A DNA stretch of 64,000 nucleotides from Paenibacillus agricola (lineage in GTDB: Bacteria > Bacillota > Bacilli > Paenibacillales > NBRC-103111). A model generated the notes under the pieces. It saw nothing but the letters and a program-made list of their open reading frames with translations, was not told the DNA's origin and searched no databases. The stretch lies in the NCBI RefSeq assembly GCF_011440305.1, contig NZ_JAAOIW010000022.1, positions 39,586 through 103,585 on the forward strand. The letters are read 5' to 3'. The position numbers were made by a program, and so were the translations under genes. The number at the start of each line of letters is the position of its first letter. The first letter of the stretch is position 1. This document shows, in pieces, positions 17,341-27,339 of this stretch.

Positions 17341-18246
17341 GGACAGTACACCCCTTAATGAAATACAATAATATTAGAGGGTGGGGAACGTTATGAAGCG
17401 TGTACAGCATGACCTTAATTTCAAGATGGATATCATTCGAAAAGGGAAAGAGATTGGGAACTTTACAGCCGTAGCCCGGCAGCACGAACTGGATCCAAAG
17501 ATGGTTTTGCGGTGGGCGGCAAAAGAACTGAACCGTAAAGATGTGGATCAGTTGGATGGAGCCAGCAAGAGGCAAGCCGCTTTTATCCCTACTGCTGAAG
17601 ATTTCAAACAGCTTGAACATGAGAATGAAAAACTGAAAAAGCTACTGGCGGAACAAGCCCTGGAAAGGGAAATTCTCAAAGACCTACTAAAAAAAACGAA
17701 CCCCAACTTGCGGATAAAATAGAAACCGCCCAGAAGTATATTGACCAAGGGCATAGGATTGCCTTCGTGCTCCGTGTGCTGGAAGTCGAACGATCGACGT
17801 ATTATGCACATGTGAATAAAGCTGAAAGGAAACCTATCCACAGAGCCGGTCGCCCCGCACCCGGTTACTCTTATAAGACAGACGGCAAGCTCGTAAGTGA
17901 TGAAGAGATCTGCGAATGGCTGATGGAGTTCCTGGCGGGTGAAGGGGCTGCCTATGGCTACCGCAAGCTCACTGTGCTGCTAAAAAGACGCCACCAGCTT
18001 GTGATTAACAAGAAGAAAGTATACAGGCTATGCAAGCGGTTGGGGGTTCTGAGACCGCAACGTAAGCTGAAAATGAAACACCCGAGACGGCTGGCTAACA
18101 ACCGTGTGATTACAGGTTCTAACCAACTGTGGGAAACCGATATTAAGTATGGTTGGGTGGCTGGAGAGCATCGTTTCTTCTTCATTATGTGTATCCTAGA
18201 CGTGTTTGACCGTGCCATAATCACGTACCACCTGGGCTTAACTTGT
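17341..18246 (+). mobile_element. IS3-family element, truncated
   Basis: The left end begins with TGGACAGTACACCCC, a typical IS3 tip. OrfA is intact and OrfB stops after the second catalytic Asp. The right end is missing and the sequence passes straight into the inverted 14-bp repeat. Confidence 0.75.
17393..17722 (+). CDS. IS3-family OrfA
   Basis: A 109-residue helix-turn-helix protein (AVARQHELDPKMVLRWAAKELN) followed by a leucine-zipper-like segment (EHENEKLKKLLAEQALEREILKD). It binds the element ends together with OrfB. GGGTGGGG lies 5 bases before the ATG at 17393. It belongs to an element whose OrfB is truncated, so it is not expected to support transposition. Confidence 0.8.
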   Translation: MKRVQHDLNFKMDIIRKGKEIGNFTAVARQHELDPKMVLRWAAKELNRKDVDQLDGASKRQAAFIPTAEDFKQLEHENEKLKKLLAEQALEREILKDLLKKTNPNLRIK

Positions 18247-18252
18247 TTCTAG
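17767..18252 (+). pseudogene. IS3-family OrfB, 3'-truncated
   Basis: Encodes the HTH_21 region (YGYRKLTVLLKRR) and the start of the integrase core: first Asp in LWETDIKYG and second region around LDVFDRAIITYHLG. It then runs into foreign sequence at about 18246. The third catalytic residue is absent. Confidence 0.8.
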
Positions 18253-18420
18253 GGGGCTAAAAAGGTTGTTGCTCTTGGTTTATCTTATTTTCGATAATTA
18301 ATCTCTCTCCTTTCATTAATTCCATTTAAAATCGCAAAAATGATTCGTACAAATTCTTTAATTCTCTGTTCAACAATAATGCTTTTTTTTATTTTGTTCG
18401 CACCTGTACTGATTAATTTT

Positions 18421-19112
18421 CTACAACACTTTGGTCTTTCCACAATCACGCGGTAAGGTGATTGTAAATAACGTACCTGCCTGCGGTTCGCTGCTAACAG
18501 ATACCATCCCAGAAAGAGAACGAATTACTTGATACGAAAATGTAAGACCTAGACCTGTACCACTTGATTTAGTTTAAAAATAAATAGTACCTAAGCTTTT
18601 AACTTGAGTCCTCAGCCATTCCAATCCCATTGTCTCTAATTGTCAATACAACCTGATTATTTTGTGCGACTAACTTAATGACTACTTTTCAGTTAAGGGA
18701 TTTCTACAACTCATTCGCGAAAATTCCCTGTCCAAAGAAAAAATGCTCCAATATGTAGATATAAGTTTGGATGAAATACAACGTACGGAAACCATACTTT
18801 CTGAATACCTCTCAATCTCGAAACCACTCACAAATCGGCGCGAACAGGTGCTGTAAGCGGGTTTCGTACTTCGTGAAGCTGCTACGTGGCTGATTGCCTG
18901 CACTTTTTCATGATGCGCAAAATTAATGGATAATTCTTTGTCCGAAACTGACTTGCTAAACAAAGAGACTAATAGTGTTGGAAACATGAGCACAGGCCTC
19001 AACTGCATTTTTCATAAAGTTCAGAAGGACTTGCTTCATTTCTTCCGGATTTGCCAGTATCATTGTGGGTTGATCTGTTTTTTTAACTTGTATTTGAACA
19101 TTGTTCATGTTT
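18421..19112. pseudogene. Scrambled histidine kinase remnant
   Basis: Pieces of one sporulation-kinase-like histidine kinase are present but shuffled. Minus strand 19112-18985 has the N-box (EEMKQVLLNFMKNAVEA). Minus 18984-18846 has the H-box lead-in (VQAISHVAAS, then HEVRNPLTA after a frameshift). Plus strand 18683-18855 has the continuation VKGFLQLIRENS through LSEYLSISKPL. Minus 18688-18421 has the G1 (DNGIGM) and G2 (GTGLGL) boxes and the C-terminus. Natural order would be H-box, VKGFLQL, N-box, G1, G2 on one strand. Confidence 0.7.
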
Positions 19113-19240
19113 GCATAGGGTGTCATCTCAAAGTATAGATATTAGTTGTAACTCATGTTACTTCTAAAAGACCAAGCATATATTATGAATAGTAAAATTA
19201 TACCATATCTAAGTAATACTTCGCAGTCAAATGTTGAAAA

Positions 19241-19490
19241 TCAGCGGGTACCGATCGATTGTCCCTGAACCCACCCCGAAAATGGCGCAGTGGCATATGC
19301 GACATTTCCATCCGCTGTAGACCAAAAGGGTGTAGCGATCGTAAATATCATGGACAGTACGATCATCCAATCCTTGTTAGCAGCATTCTGACCCTAAGTC
19401 GCATCATCCTCATCCTCATCCTCCTTCATTTTCAGTCGAAGATGAACGATTATGTCAAAATTAATTCCTCAGATTGAATCTTATCACAGT
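19241..19490 (-). pseudogene. Unidentified membrane-protein-like remnant
   Basis: The minus strand has about 49 open codons with KDWMIVLSMIFTIATPFW and WVQGQSIGTR, preceded by an acidic stretch and a stop. It could be a small one-helix membrane protein or a fragment. The family is not recognised. Confidence 0.25.
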
Positions 19491-19499
19491 ACCATGAAA

Positions 19500-20021
19500 G
19501 AATTCTGAAAGAAAGCGATCCTACCAGACCAGATTGACTATGATGATTTATTACATTGCACATTTATATGTGACGAGCGTTCCACATGCCTCCGCCCGAA
19601 ACTCTTCATAGAAAACGGTGCAAAGCTCAAAACGGGTGAACGGGGAATTTTTGTTTCCCAGGCATTAATGGACTTATTTGACGACTATTTATATGAAGTC
19701 CTTGATGAGTTGGATTTTCGTTCGAACTTTGTATTTGTGAAGCTTCGGGGTGAAAATGAAGGGAAACCAATGACCTCCATTGATGTGGAATCCTTGTTTA
19801 AACGGTTGCGGCAGAAGACAGGAATAAATAAACTTCATCCCCACCTTTTTCGTCATACACATGCAACGATGTTCTATCTGGAAACGAAAGATATTAAGCA
19901 GGTGCAAGAACGACTGGGGCACTCACAAATTCAAACAACGATGAATTTATACCTACATCCTTCAAAAGAAGACATCCGTAAAGATTGGGAGAAAGCACAG
20001 CCAATATTTCAGCTGAATTAA
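19500..20021 (+). pseudogene. Tn554 TnpA-like tyrosine recombinase, C-terminal part
   Basis: An open frame continues into a clear recombinase catalytic domain: HPHLFRHTHATMF (His-x-x-Arg), LGHSQIQTTMNLYLHP (His and nucleophile Tyr). The N-terminal region with the first catalytic Arg is missing and the first codons contain a stop. A second recombinase start follows 20 bases later, as in the TnpA-TnpB pair of Tn554-type transposons. Confidence 0.7.
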
Positions 20022-20041
20022 TGAAGCAAAGGTGATTTAAG

Positions 20042-20206
20042 ATGAAAAAGACAAAGACTGTTATACATCCTTACAGAGAGGAGTTAAGATTTCATGAGCG
20101 ATTAGAGCAAGAACTATCTACTTATCCTGAAAAGACCATTCATACAGAGTCGGGCGTCTCAAAGATCATACCAGGTCGTTTGCCCGGCCACCTGCCCCGT
20201 ATTTAG
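20042..20206 (+). pseudogene. Tn554 TnpB-like recombinase, N-terminal remnant
   Basis: A 54-codon frame (MKKTKTVIHPYREELRFHER) begins after AAAGGTGATTT. Its position right behind the TnpA-like gene suggests the start of TnpB. It diverges after about 40 codons and stops. Confidence 0.5.
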
Positions 20207-20377
20207 GCGGAAACTTATCGGACTATTTTCTTGTCACCACTTTCGGCTGGTGTGCATGCTTCTTACGTGCTTATGGATAGCCTCTCTTTTGTACAGTGCT
20301 TCCTTGATCATCCGAATTAATTGCGCTAAATGCTCGTTTCTTTTCTTTTTTAACCGCCTTATAAATTGTTTCATTTT

Positions 20378-21604
20378 TTATAAGGTCGTTTCTGTCTTTA
20401 CGATTTCGTTATTGGCACGAACACCCTGCCCTACCTTTAGGACTTTAACTACAACAGCAATGGCCAGGATCAATAAACTGTTAATTAAGAAGACATAAGG
20501 GATTGGAACCACACTGGCAAGAAGCCCCCCTAGCATAGGTCCCACCATAGTTCCCATCTGCATTGCAGATTGATTGAGCCCAAACGCCCTGCCTCTAAAG
20601 CTTGTGTCAGTAAATTGGACAATTAAAGAACTTATTGCCGGGAAGACGGCCGCAAAAAACAATCCATATATAAACCTCAAGGAACCAAAACCGATTAAAT
20701 CATGGAATGCTATTTGAAGCAAATTCCCTAGCCCTCCACCTACTAGACCGATAAACAATATTTTGTCATATCCGTAGGTGCCGCCGAATTTCCCCCACCT
20801 GGGGGCTGCAATCAAGGTGGCTAGCCCCACAGCAGAGAAGATGATTCCCGAGCTTAAGGAAGCATTGCCACTGCTCGCGCCAAGCTGAATAACATAAATC
20901 GTTAGCAGCGGCTCGATGATCATAACAGATGTATGCACGACAAAAGTAGTAATGATGATGAATAATAAGCTGCGGTTAGAAAATACCAGCTTCAGGTCAC
21001 CAAGCACATTGGTACGAGCTGATGATTTGTTGATTTCCCCTTCCTTCACCCAAATCCATGCAGTAATTAATGCCATCAATGACATGCAGCTAGAAAATAG
21101 GAAGGCTTCACGATTACCTATCAAGTGGCTCACAAAGCCCCCTATCAGAGGGCCGATGATACTGCCTGTAGCCATAGCGGTTGACATTATTCCAAGTGCA
21201 TAGCCTACCTTTTTTTCGGGCGTGTTCGTCGCAACAAGCGCAACCGCAGCCGGGATATAACCGGCGAGAAGCCCTTCCAAAATTCGCAGCGCAACAAGCT
21301 GATATGGATTTTGCACAAAATAATAAAGCGAATAGATAATTGTAAGGCAAGTCGCGGCGCGAATCAGCATAGGCTTTCTGCCATATTTGTCGGCCAGCGA
21401 TCCCCAGAATGGAGAAACAAATGCACTTGCCAGAAAGCTTACCGAAAATACCGCACCCGACCATAGCTCAAGATGGTCGTGGATTCCAAGCTGGTCCTGT
21501 AAAAAGATCGGTAAGAAAGGAATAGAAATAGAAAAGGACATGCTGATAAAAAAAGCTCCAATCCACAACACAAATAGGTTTAATTTCCAAGAATATGCCT
21601 GCAT
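20378..21604 (-). CDS. MFS drug-efflux-type transporter
   Basis: A 408-residue, 12-helix major facilitator of the DHA1 type. The loop 2-3 motif GSLADKYGRKPML is present, followed by RILEGLLAGYIPAAVALVA and the motif C-like GSIIGPLIGGFVS near residue 150. A duplicate GTMVGPMLGGLLA appears in the second half. These are hallmarks of proton-antiport exporters of drugs or metabolites. The ATG at 21604 is preceded by GGAAGGGGG. No linked regulator is visible and the surroundings are transposon debris, so it may be mobile cargo. Substrate unknown. Confidence 0.85.
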   Translation of the reverse strand: MQAYSWKLNLFVLWIGAFFISMSFSISIPFLPIFLQDQLGIHDHLELWSGAVFSVSFLASAFVSPFWGSLADKYGRKPMLIRAATCLTIIYSLYYFVQNPYQLVALRILEGLLAGYIPAAVALVATNTPEKKVGYALGIMSTAMATGSIIGPLIGGFVSHLIGNREAFLFSSCMSLMALITAWIWVKEGEINKSSARTNVLGDLKLVFSNRSLLFIIITTFVVHTSVMIIEPLLTIYVIQLGASSGNASLSSGIIFSAVGLATLIAAPRWGKFGGTYGYDKILFIGLVGGGLGNLLQIAFHDLIGFGSLRFIYGLFFAAVFPAISSLIVQFTDTSFRGRAFGLNQSAMQMGTMVGPMLGGLLASVVPIPYVFLINSLLILAIAVVVKVLKVGQGVRANNEIVKTETTL

Positions 21605-21726
21605 TTATTACATACCCCCTTCCGACGAATTTAAACAAAAGGAAAAGAGATTCTCTATGTAAGTGCCATCGGTTAATTAAAAAGCATCCTTGAGCATTTT
21701 AGCTCCATGTTACAAGCGTTATCTTG

Positions 21727-22074
21727 TTACCCAGAAAAAGAAGCCTTAAAATTTTCAAAGCTATATTCATGGGTTAAGTAATTTTTATCTCTAAAACCGA
21801 GTTCATACTCATTGTATCCCTTAGATTCAAGGTGTCCTTTTATTCGTTTGAGATAGTGGCGGAGATACGTGTCCACCGCGCTTTCTTTTCTTCCGATGTT
21901 TACGGCAATTTGGGCATTATCTTGACCAAGAAGATGCAGCCTTACAGTTTGATAACGCTCAAACATCCTTCTACTTTGCTCATGTTTCAGTCGTTGTTCA
22001 ACGTCAATTAACTTTTCCTCTACCGTTTTCACATTCATCACCCGTCCAATAGTTGATCTTAACCTATTCGACAT
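21727..22074 (-). pseudogene. IS630-like transposase helix-turn-helix fragment
   Basis: About 115 codons with an HTH resembling the N-terminus of IS630 transposases: RRMFERYQTVRLHLLGQDNAQIAVNIGRKESAVDTYL. The catalytic domain is absent and the last 40 residues do not match the family. It may be a fragment joined to unrelated sequence. Confidence 0.45.
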
Positions 22075-22147
22075 CAGTGACTTGAACTTCCTTCCAAGTT
22101 ACATTAGTTCAACTTATATAGATAAAGATGGGTTACTCTATGGGAGA

Positions 22148-22249
22148 ATGAAGAATCACTTGTTCCATAGCCACGAACACGGAGAACAAGTGATCTTTCA
22201 AACACCACGTGGCTACCGCGATCGGCTTCTCGCTAAGTTACGTCGTTAA
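22148..22249 (+). pseudogene. Short unidentified coding remnant
   Basis: The plus strand reads MKNHLFHSHEHGEQVIFQTP followed by RGYRDRLLAKLRR and a stop. A perfect 11-bp inverted repeat (ATCACTTGTTC and GAACAAGTGAT) lies within it. A terminator follows 35 bases later. Origin unknown. Confidence 0.3.
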
Positions 22250-22284
22250 ACAGGAATACAAAGCTTGTTCGGCTAACATCTTTC

Positions 22285-22314
22285 AGCTGTCGTAATTACA
22301 GACGGCTTTTTTTG
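22285..22314 (+). terminator. Rho-independent terminator
   Basis: AGCTGTC pairs with GACGGCT (one T-G pair) across a 9-base loop, followed by seven T residues. Confidence 0.7.
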
Positions 22315-22499
22315 CGATTCACTAACTCTGATGTATTAAGACCACAGGTAAACATCTTGGTGTTCCATCCTCTTCATCTACTACTCATCCCCTTTTCCGT
22401 TATATGTATAATTATAATTCGGTATCTACTTTCATTTAAGGATTGCTTTTTTACTTTTTGGTGTTCATTTCTTACATCCATCAGTTACTAAAGCATCTG

Positions 22500-22928
22500 T
22501 TTGGTCATTGTTTCTACAAGTAAACTTCCTATTCCAAGCCAATCAATCAGCTGGCCAATCATTCCAAGCTTCATTTAAATCTCGTTGACCAACCCTTTAT
22601 AAGCACCGAAAATGAATCTCATAACAAGCCCCACAATGGCTGTAGTCGTAACTACCGGTAAGAAATTGACCGCCCCTTAAATAATTACCACCGACCAAAT
22701 CTTCTTCGTTGAGTCCCCCTGGTCCCTCTCAAGTACACGCGTAACACCGATCAGCACAGCAGATGAGGCGTGTGGATAAACAGAAGCGAATCCCTTCTTT
22801 CTCCAAGGCTTCCCAAGCAATGGTGTGGTTAATGCTGTAATTGATCGCAAAAGTGAGCAATAACGGAGGGGTAGCAGGCATAAATAACTTGAAAGCCTTC
22901 TTTGATCATCGCCATGGAAACACCCCAT
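22500..22928 (-). pseudogene. Degenerate hydrophobic proteins, possibly from a conjugation module
   Basis: The minus strand, across frameshifts, reads VTRVLERDQGDSTKKIWSVVII, then VNFLPVVTTTAIVGLVMRFIFG, then a separate MKLGMIGQLIDWLGIGSLLV. A short basic region followed by a long hydrophobic helix resembles VirB2/pilin-like proteins of Gram-positive conjugative elements. The evidence is weak and no other transfer gene is seen. Confidence 0.25.
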
Positions 22929-23068
22929 TCTGAAGGATATTCTGAATGATTCGTGACCTTCCTACCCGATTCCTTCACCTCGACAATCAATCTTATGGCT
23001 CGACAATTTATGATGTGCGGAAGATGGGCTATACAATAGATATGTTAGTTTTGTTATATTTCTTCATA

Positions 23069-23102
23069 AAAAAACCGCTCCCGAGTCAAGCTCGAGAAGC
23101 GG
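23069..23102 (-). terminator. Terminator-like hairpin (minus strand)
   Basis: An imperfect stem of CCGCT and CGAG blocks is followed on the minus strand by seven T residues. Confidence 0.45.
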
Positions 23103-23179
23103 CTCTAAAATGGTTAATTAAAAACTCGTCTTCAATCTCCCAGATCTTTTGTCAGCGAATCTATAGGGTCGATACTCTC

Positions 23180-23395
23180 TTACTTTGCGTAAAAAGAATA
23201 AAATATACCTCGGCTTAAGGAGAAAAGCCAGTCAAATTGTCGATCATCGGACAAGTTCTCTTCACTGGTAGGATCAACAAAGAAGATCACCATTTCACCG
23301 TTACTTTGGATGTTGAATTTATCATCTTCACATAGCACGCACATTTTCATCAGTTCTTTCCAGTAACCAAAACCTCGGCTGCCGCCCGAGGTATT
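23180..23395 (-). pseudogene. Unidentified open frame, 3' part of a gene
   Basis: The minus strand is open for about 70 codons (YWKELMKMCVLCEDDKFNIQ, then EMVIFFVDPTSEENL). There is no start codon at the left boundary, and the frame begins inside a hairpin next to an IS1182 end. The composition looks genuine, but no family is recognised. Confidence 0.3.
23372..23392 (-). terminator. GC-rich hairpin downstream of the dehydratase operon
   Basis: ACCTCGG and CCGAGGT form a perfect 7-bp stem. The minus-strand copy is followed by TTTTGG, and the plus-strand copy has a T-run 8 bases on. Confidence 0.5.
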
Positions 23396-23399
23396 ATGC

Positions 23400-23478
23400 C
23401 TTTTTTTACTTCAAGGACACTTTTTCAGTGCCTTCGGCTGCCCTAAGGTCAATTTTGGAACTTATGGGACAGCCCCTG
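23400..23478 (-). mobile_element. Solo end of an IS1182-family element
   Basis: The minus strand starts with GGGGCTGTCCCATAAGT, identical to the tip of the IS1182 at 63.3 kb, then has GGGCAGCC and a GGCACT/AGTGTC hairpin as in IS1182 termini. No transposase is attached. Confidence 0.6.
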
Positions 23479-23498
23479 TATAACCTGTAAAACGCTAT

Positions 23499-25496
23499 TC
23501 AATTCCTCTGCTTCTGTTTCTCAAGTTGTTCCAAATAAGTTCTCCCTGCGTCCAGAACTGCAAGAATTCGATCCACATCATAAACACTTCCCCGCCAGGT
23601 CCCGCCGCTTGCAGCTTGTAGGCCGGCCCATAAACGAGTATCGTCAGGAAGCTCAGGATCCGGTGCCAAACTAGGATGTGGTAGCCTGTTAAGCAAAATT
23701 CCCGCGCCTTCTTCGGGACTGAATGTTACATCGCCCTGGCCGATAAAATGTACGGTTCCCTCCAGCCGGTTCAGATCAATGGTCACTTCAATTCTGTCGC
23801 CATCCCGCAATTTGCCAATCGGGCCGCCAGCTAACGCTTCAGGACCTACATGACCGATGCAGGCTCCGGTCGATACACCGGAAAAACGGGCATCGGTAAT
23901 CAGTGTGACATGTTTACCAAAGGGTAGATATTTTAGCGCTGAGGTTAATTGATACGTCTCTTCCATCCCTGTTCCGGATGGTCCTCTGCCCATCAAAATG
24001 AGGATATCCCCTGCATGAATCGCTCCCTTTTTGATGGCTGTTATGGCTTCTTTCTCGGTTGTGAACACTTTAGCAAGCCCACTATGACGGTAAAACCCAT
24101 CAGCACTCACCTTTTCAGGATCGATTGCGGTCGATTTAATAACTGAGCCTTCAGGAGCGATATTACCCGTCGGGAATGTCACGGTGGATGTCAATCCTCG
24201 CTTAGCAGCCTGCATTGGACTCATAATAACATCATCTGGATTGACACCGTCTTGTTCCTGTAGACGCTTGCGCAGCAGGTGCCGCCGTTCCGAATGTTCC
24301 CACCAATCTAGCACAGCGGACAAATCGTCCCCAGCAACCGTCTTAACCTTTTCGTTCAACAAGCCCAACTTACGCAATTGAAGCATAACCTCGGGAACGC
24401 CTCCCGCCAGAAAGACGCGGATGGTCGGATGATAATCGGGTCCGTTTGGAAGCACGCTTACCAGTCTTGGTACGTTCCGGTTGATCCGATTCCAATCCGA
24501 CACCTCCGGAATTCGGCACTTCGCAGCATGGGCTATGGCCGGAATATGCAGTAGCAAATTGGTCGAACCGCCAAAAGCAGCATGGACGGCCATTGCGTTC
24601 TCGATGGCTGCGTCGGTTAGTATATCCTTCATGTGTAAGCCTGTGGATTGCATCCACATAACAGACCTTGCTGATTGTCTGGCCAGGTTCAGCCAGATGT
24701 TTTGCCCGGATGGCGCCAGAGCGGAATGCGGCAACGCCATACCCAACGCTTCTGACACGACCTGTGCAGACGCCGCTGTGCCCAAAAACTGACACCCGCC
24801 TCCCGGTGTAGCGCAAGCGCGACAGCCCATCTCGGCAGCCTCCTGCAGGGAAATCTCTCCCTGAGTAAACCGGACCCCGATGGTTTGAACCTTGCCTGCA
24901 TCCTCACCGTATTCAGGGGGAAGGGTCGCGCCTCCGGGAACGATGATGCAAGGTAAATCATGCATGGACGCAAGCGCGATCATAGTTGCTGGCAATCCTT
25001 TATCGCAGGTCGCAATTCCTATGACAGCGCTGCGGGTTGGTAGGGAGCGGATCAGCCTCCTGTAAACCATAGCAGCGTCGTTTCGATAAGGCAGCGAGTC
25101 GAACATGCCTGTCGTACCCTGGGACCGTCCATCACACGGATCGCTTATATATCCCGCAAACGGAATAGCCCCCATCCTGCTAATTTCCAGCGCTGCTTCT
25201 TTCATCAGCAATCCGACTTCCCAATGTCCGGTGTGGTAGCCTAAAGCAATCGGGGTACCGTCATCAGCGCGCATCCCTCCCTGTGTACTTAGCAGAAGAA
25301 CCTGCTTTCCGCGGAGCTTCTCAGGCTTCCAACCCATGCCCACATTTTGGCTCATGCCAAACAAATCACCGCTTGGAAGATTGGTCAGCATATCCGCTGT
25401 TAGCGGCAACGCCCCCTGAGGTCCGGGGGCATGTGTCTGAATCATATAATCTTCGGGCTCATCCTGACCCATGATGTAACGAATGGCATCGCTCAC
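23499..25496 (-). CDS. Sugar-acid dehydratase, YagF/YjhG (xylonate dehydratase) type
   Basis: A 665-residue IlvD/Edd-family enzyme. Iron-sulfur ligand motifs are [26 protein letters not shown] and [14 protein letters not shown]. The C-terminal active-site serine loop is [21 protein letters not shown]. Length and long shared blocks ([25 protein letters not shown]) place it with the E. coli D-xylonate dehydratases YagF/YjhG, not with branched-chain IlvD. Those enzymes turn D-xylonate into 2-keto-3-deoxy-xylonate. It ends the sugar-acid operon, 30 bases after an SDR gene. Family and reaction class are firm; the exact sugar acid is inferred. Confidence 0.88.
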   Translation of the reverse strand: MSDAIRYIMGQDEPEDYMIQTHAPGPQGALPLTADMLTNLPSGDLFGMSQNVGMGWKPEKLRGKQVLLLSTQGGMRADDGTPIALGYHTGHWEVGLLMKEAALEISRMGAIPFAGYISDPCDGRSQGTTGMFDSLPYRNDAAMVYRRLIRSLPTRSAVIGIATCDKGLPATMIALASMHDLPCIIVPGGATLPPEYGEDAGKVQTIGVRFTQGEISLQEAAEMGCRACATPGGGCQFLGTAASAQVVSEALGMALPHSALAPSGQNIWLNLARQSARSVMWMQSTGLHMKDILTDAAIENAMAVHAAFGGSTNLLLHIPAIAHAAKCRIPEVSDWNRINRNVPRLVSVLPNGPDYHPTIRVFLAGGVPEVMLQLRKLGLLNEKVKTVAGDDLSAVLDWWEHSERRHLLRKRLQEQDGVNPDDVIMSPMQAAKRGLTSTVTFPTGNIAPEGSVIKSTAIDPEKVSADGFYRHSGLAKVFTTEKEAITAIKKGAIHAGDILILMGRGPSGTGMEETYQLTSALKYLPFGKHVTLITDARFSGVSTGACIGHVGPEALAGGPIGKLRDGDRIEVTIDLNRLEGTVHFIGQGDVTFSPEEGAGILLNRLPHPSLAPDPELPDDTRLWAGLQAASGGTWRGSVYDVDRILAVLDAGRTYLEQLEKQKQRN

Positions 25497-25526
25497 TTTT
25501 ATTCTCCTGTGGTTGTTTCAGATTGG

Positions 25527-26309
25527 TTATATCCAACAAACGATCGTTTCCCCAGTCAAATATTCGGATTGCGGCCCGCAGAGAAACATCACGATTTTGG
25601 ACATATCCTCAGGATGGGCAATCCGCTGTAGCTTTGATAAGCCTTCTTCACTTTTTACCGTGCGTGTAGCCGAAAAACGACCTGTGTAGGTTGGTGCTGG
25701 GGATATGCAGTTCACATTCACGTCGTACGGTCTCATCTGTACAGCCAAGCTTTTCGTATAATGAGAAATTCCTAGTTTAGCTGCGGCATAAATCACACCG
25801 GATGTCACAGGAATATGTCCTGCTATTGAGCCAACGTTGACAATCTTTCCGCTGCGCCGCTCACGCATATGCTGACCGGCAAATTTGCAGGCGTACATCG
25901 TGGACAAAAGATTGCGTTCGACCACAGAACGGATGTCGTCGACGCTAATATCCAGTGAATCGTTAGGCTCCGGCCGGGGAGTCTTAAAGCCAATATCACC
26001 GCCCGCATTGTTGATTAATATATCAATGGATCCTAAAATCTCAATGGATCGGGCGATCAATTGTTCAACCTGGGCGGGATCAGCCAAATCGGTTGCGATA
26101 AATTCGGATTTAACACCAAGTGCAGCAGCTTCCTTCGCGACTTCGTAGCCTGAAGCAGCCTCGTTAAATTCCGCTGCTTTCTCGGCGGTTTCATCATGAA
26201 TAATGATATTTGCGCCCGCTCGGGCCAGATCCATAGCATACTGTCTGCCCAGGCCACGACTGGAACCGGTGACAAGCGCATTTTTACCTTTCAAATCAAG
26301 AACACTCAT
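25527..26309 (-). CDS. Short-chain dehydrogenase/reductase (SDR)
   Basis: A 260-residue classical-type SDR. The Rossmann motif is TGSSRGLG, the structural motif INNAGG, the catalytic Ser lies in VNVGSIAG and the YAAAK motif supplies Tyr and Lys. An unusual insertion after the first helix (HDETAEKAAEFNEAASG) lengthens the cofactor region. It likely oxidises or reduces a sugar or sugar acid with NAD(P). It sits 11 bases after the isomerase gene in the same operon. Substrate not predictable. Confidence 0.82.
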   Translation of the reverse strand: MSVLDLKGKNALVTGSSRGLGRQYAMDLARAGANIIIHDETAEKAAEFNEAASGYEVAKEAAALGVKSEFIATDLADPAQVEQLIARSIEILGSIDILINNAGGDIGFKTPRPEPNDSLDISVDDIRSVVERNLLSTMYACKFAGQHMRERRSGKIVNVGSIAGHIPVTSGVIYAAAKLGISHYTKSLAVQMRPYDVNVNCISPAPTYTGRFSATRTVKSEEGLSKLQRIAHPEDMSKIVMFLCGPQSEYLTGETIVCWI

Positions 26310-26320
26310 TTATTTACACC

Positions 26321-27316
26321 TCAACTTTTTACCAAATTTTCTTTCTCCCGAATCTGAACGATCAAAGATTTTAAATAGGAAAGGGCCGTTTCCATTTGCG
26401 ATTGTTCATAAGCGATAATTGCCGTAGGTGATTCCCCTTTTTCGAATGGGGTTCTCCAATCGCCGCTCACTTTCGCGCGGTCATGCACATAACGAAGTAA
26501 GCGTGTAAGCTGGCTTGCAGAGCGCTCTGGATATTCGGTCCAGTAATCTTCTTGTAGCACCCTAACATTTCTAGCTTCGAGTGCTCCATGTTCAAGTGAC
26601 ATGGTTACCTGCGGCTGGGCTTCTGAGAATATGCGGAACAGCTCGGGAAAATCAATCGAGCCTTGACCCATCGGACACCTTACTAGCCGATAGCCTTCTT
26701 CATACCAATAAATATAATAGTCCTTCAAATGGATATTTTTCACATATGGAGCGACCCGCCGAAAAAAATCGTTGGGCTCTTCGGCAGTTGCCAACGGATT
26801 TCCCGTGTCGAGATTGATACCAAAACGTTCCGAGCCGATAGTCTCACAAAGCCAGAGCAGTTCCTCGGAGGCCAGGTCCTGATGATTTTCGACAGCCAGA
26901 TTGACGCCCGTCTGCTCAGCCGTTTCCGCAGCTTCTTGAAAAGAGGTTAGAATTTGATCCAAAAACGGTTTCCACGTGCCGGCCATATGACGACGGTCTC
27001 CACCGAAATGGGCGCCGCCCACTACCGTTCTGACCGTTATGGCGCCTACCCGTTTCCCAAGCACCAGCGCTTCCTTCAACTCATCGGGATCGAAGCCGCC
27101 TGCGGCGATATTAATGAACATACCCTTAGCGCGCGCATAGTCAGCAGCTTCATCTGGATTATTCTCTTTTAACAGTTGAAAAGGGATCTCGATGCCTTCG
27201 AGACCATTTCTTTCCGTTATATCGATTAATTCTTTAGGTGTTATCGGCTTTTTGCCAGATTGGGAGTTGATACCCATATCATAGGTAGTGCCATATACAG
27301 TGAGTCCGTATCTCAT
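26321..27316 (-). CDS. TIM-barrel sugar-phosphate isomerase/epimerase-like protein (downstream copy)
   Basis: A 331-residue AP endonuclease-2/xylose-isomerase-like TIM barrel. The start is set at the ATG of MRYGLTVYG (AAAGGGC upstream) rather than the in-frame ATG 13 codons earlier. Metal and substrate residues lie in LAVENHQDL, NLDTGNPLA, NIHLKDYYIYW and MSLEHGALEARN. It is clearly paralogous to the protein at 32.4-33.3 kb (shared ENHQD, DTG, HLKDY, GYRLVRCP, DWRTP blocks), so the operon carries two copies. Such enzymes isomerise or epimerise keto sugars or inositol derivatives. Substrate unknown. Confidence 0.8.
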   Translation of the reverse strand: MRYGLTVYGTTYDMGINSQSGKKPITPKELIDITERNGLEGIEIPFQLLKENNPDEAADYARAKGMFINIAAGGFDPDELKEALVLGKRVGAITVRTVVGGAHFGGDRRHMAGTWKPFLDQILTSFQEAAETAEQTGVNLAVENHQDLASEELLWLCETIGSERFGINLDTGNPLATAEEPNDFFRRVAPYVKNIHLKDYYIYWYEEGYRLVRCPMGQGSIDFPELFRIFSEAQPQVTMSLEHGALEARNVRVLQEDYWTEYPERSASQLTRLLRYVHDRAKVSGDWRTPFEKGESPTAIIAYEQSQMETALSYLKSLIVQIREKENLVKS

Positions 27317-27339
27317 GCACTTCAGCCCTTTCTTTTGTA

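Larger units (their letters stand above)
22315..23498. other. Gene-poor region with coding debris
   Basis: No intact gene is visible. It holds the two coding remnants, two hairpins and the IS1182 end listed separately, with nothing else recognised. Confidence 0.4.

Noticed and set aside
23499..25496. Dehydratase as branched-chain IlvD
   Set aside because: Its length (665 residues) and blocks match YagF/YjhG sugar-acid dehydratases, and the operon is for sugar catabolism.
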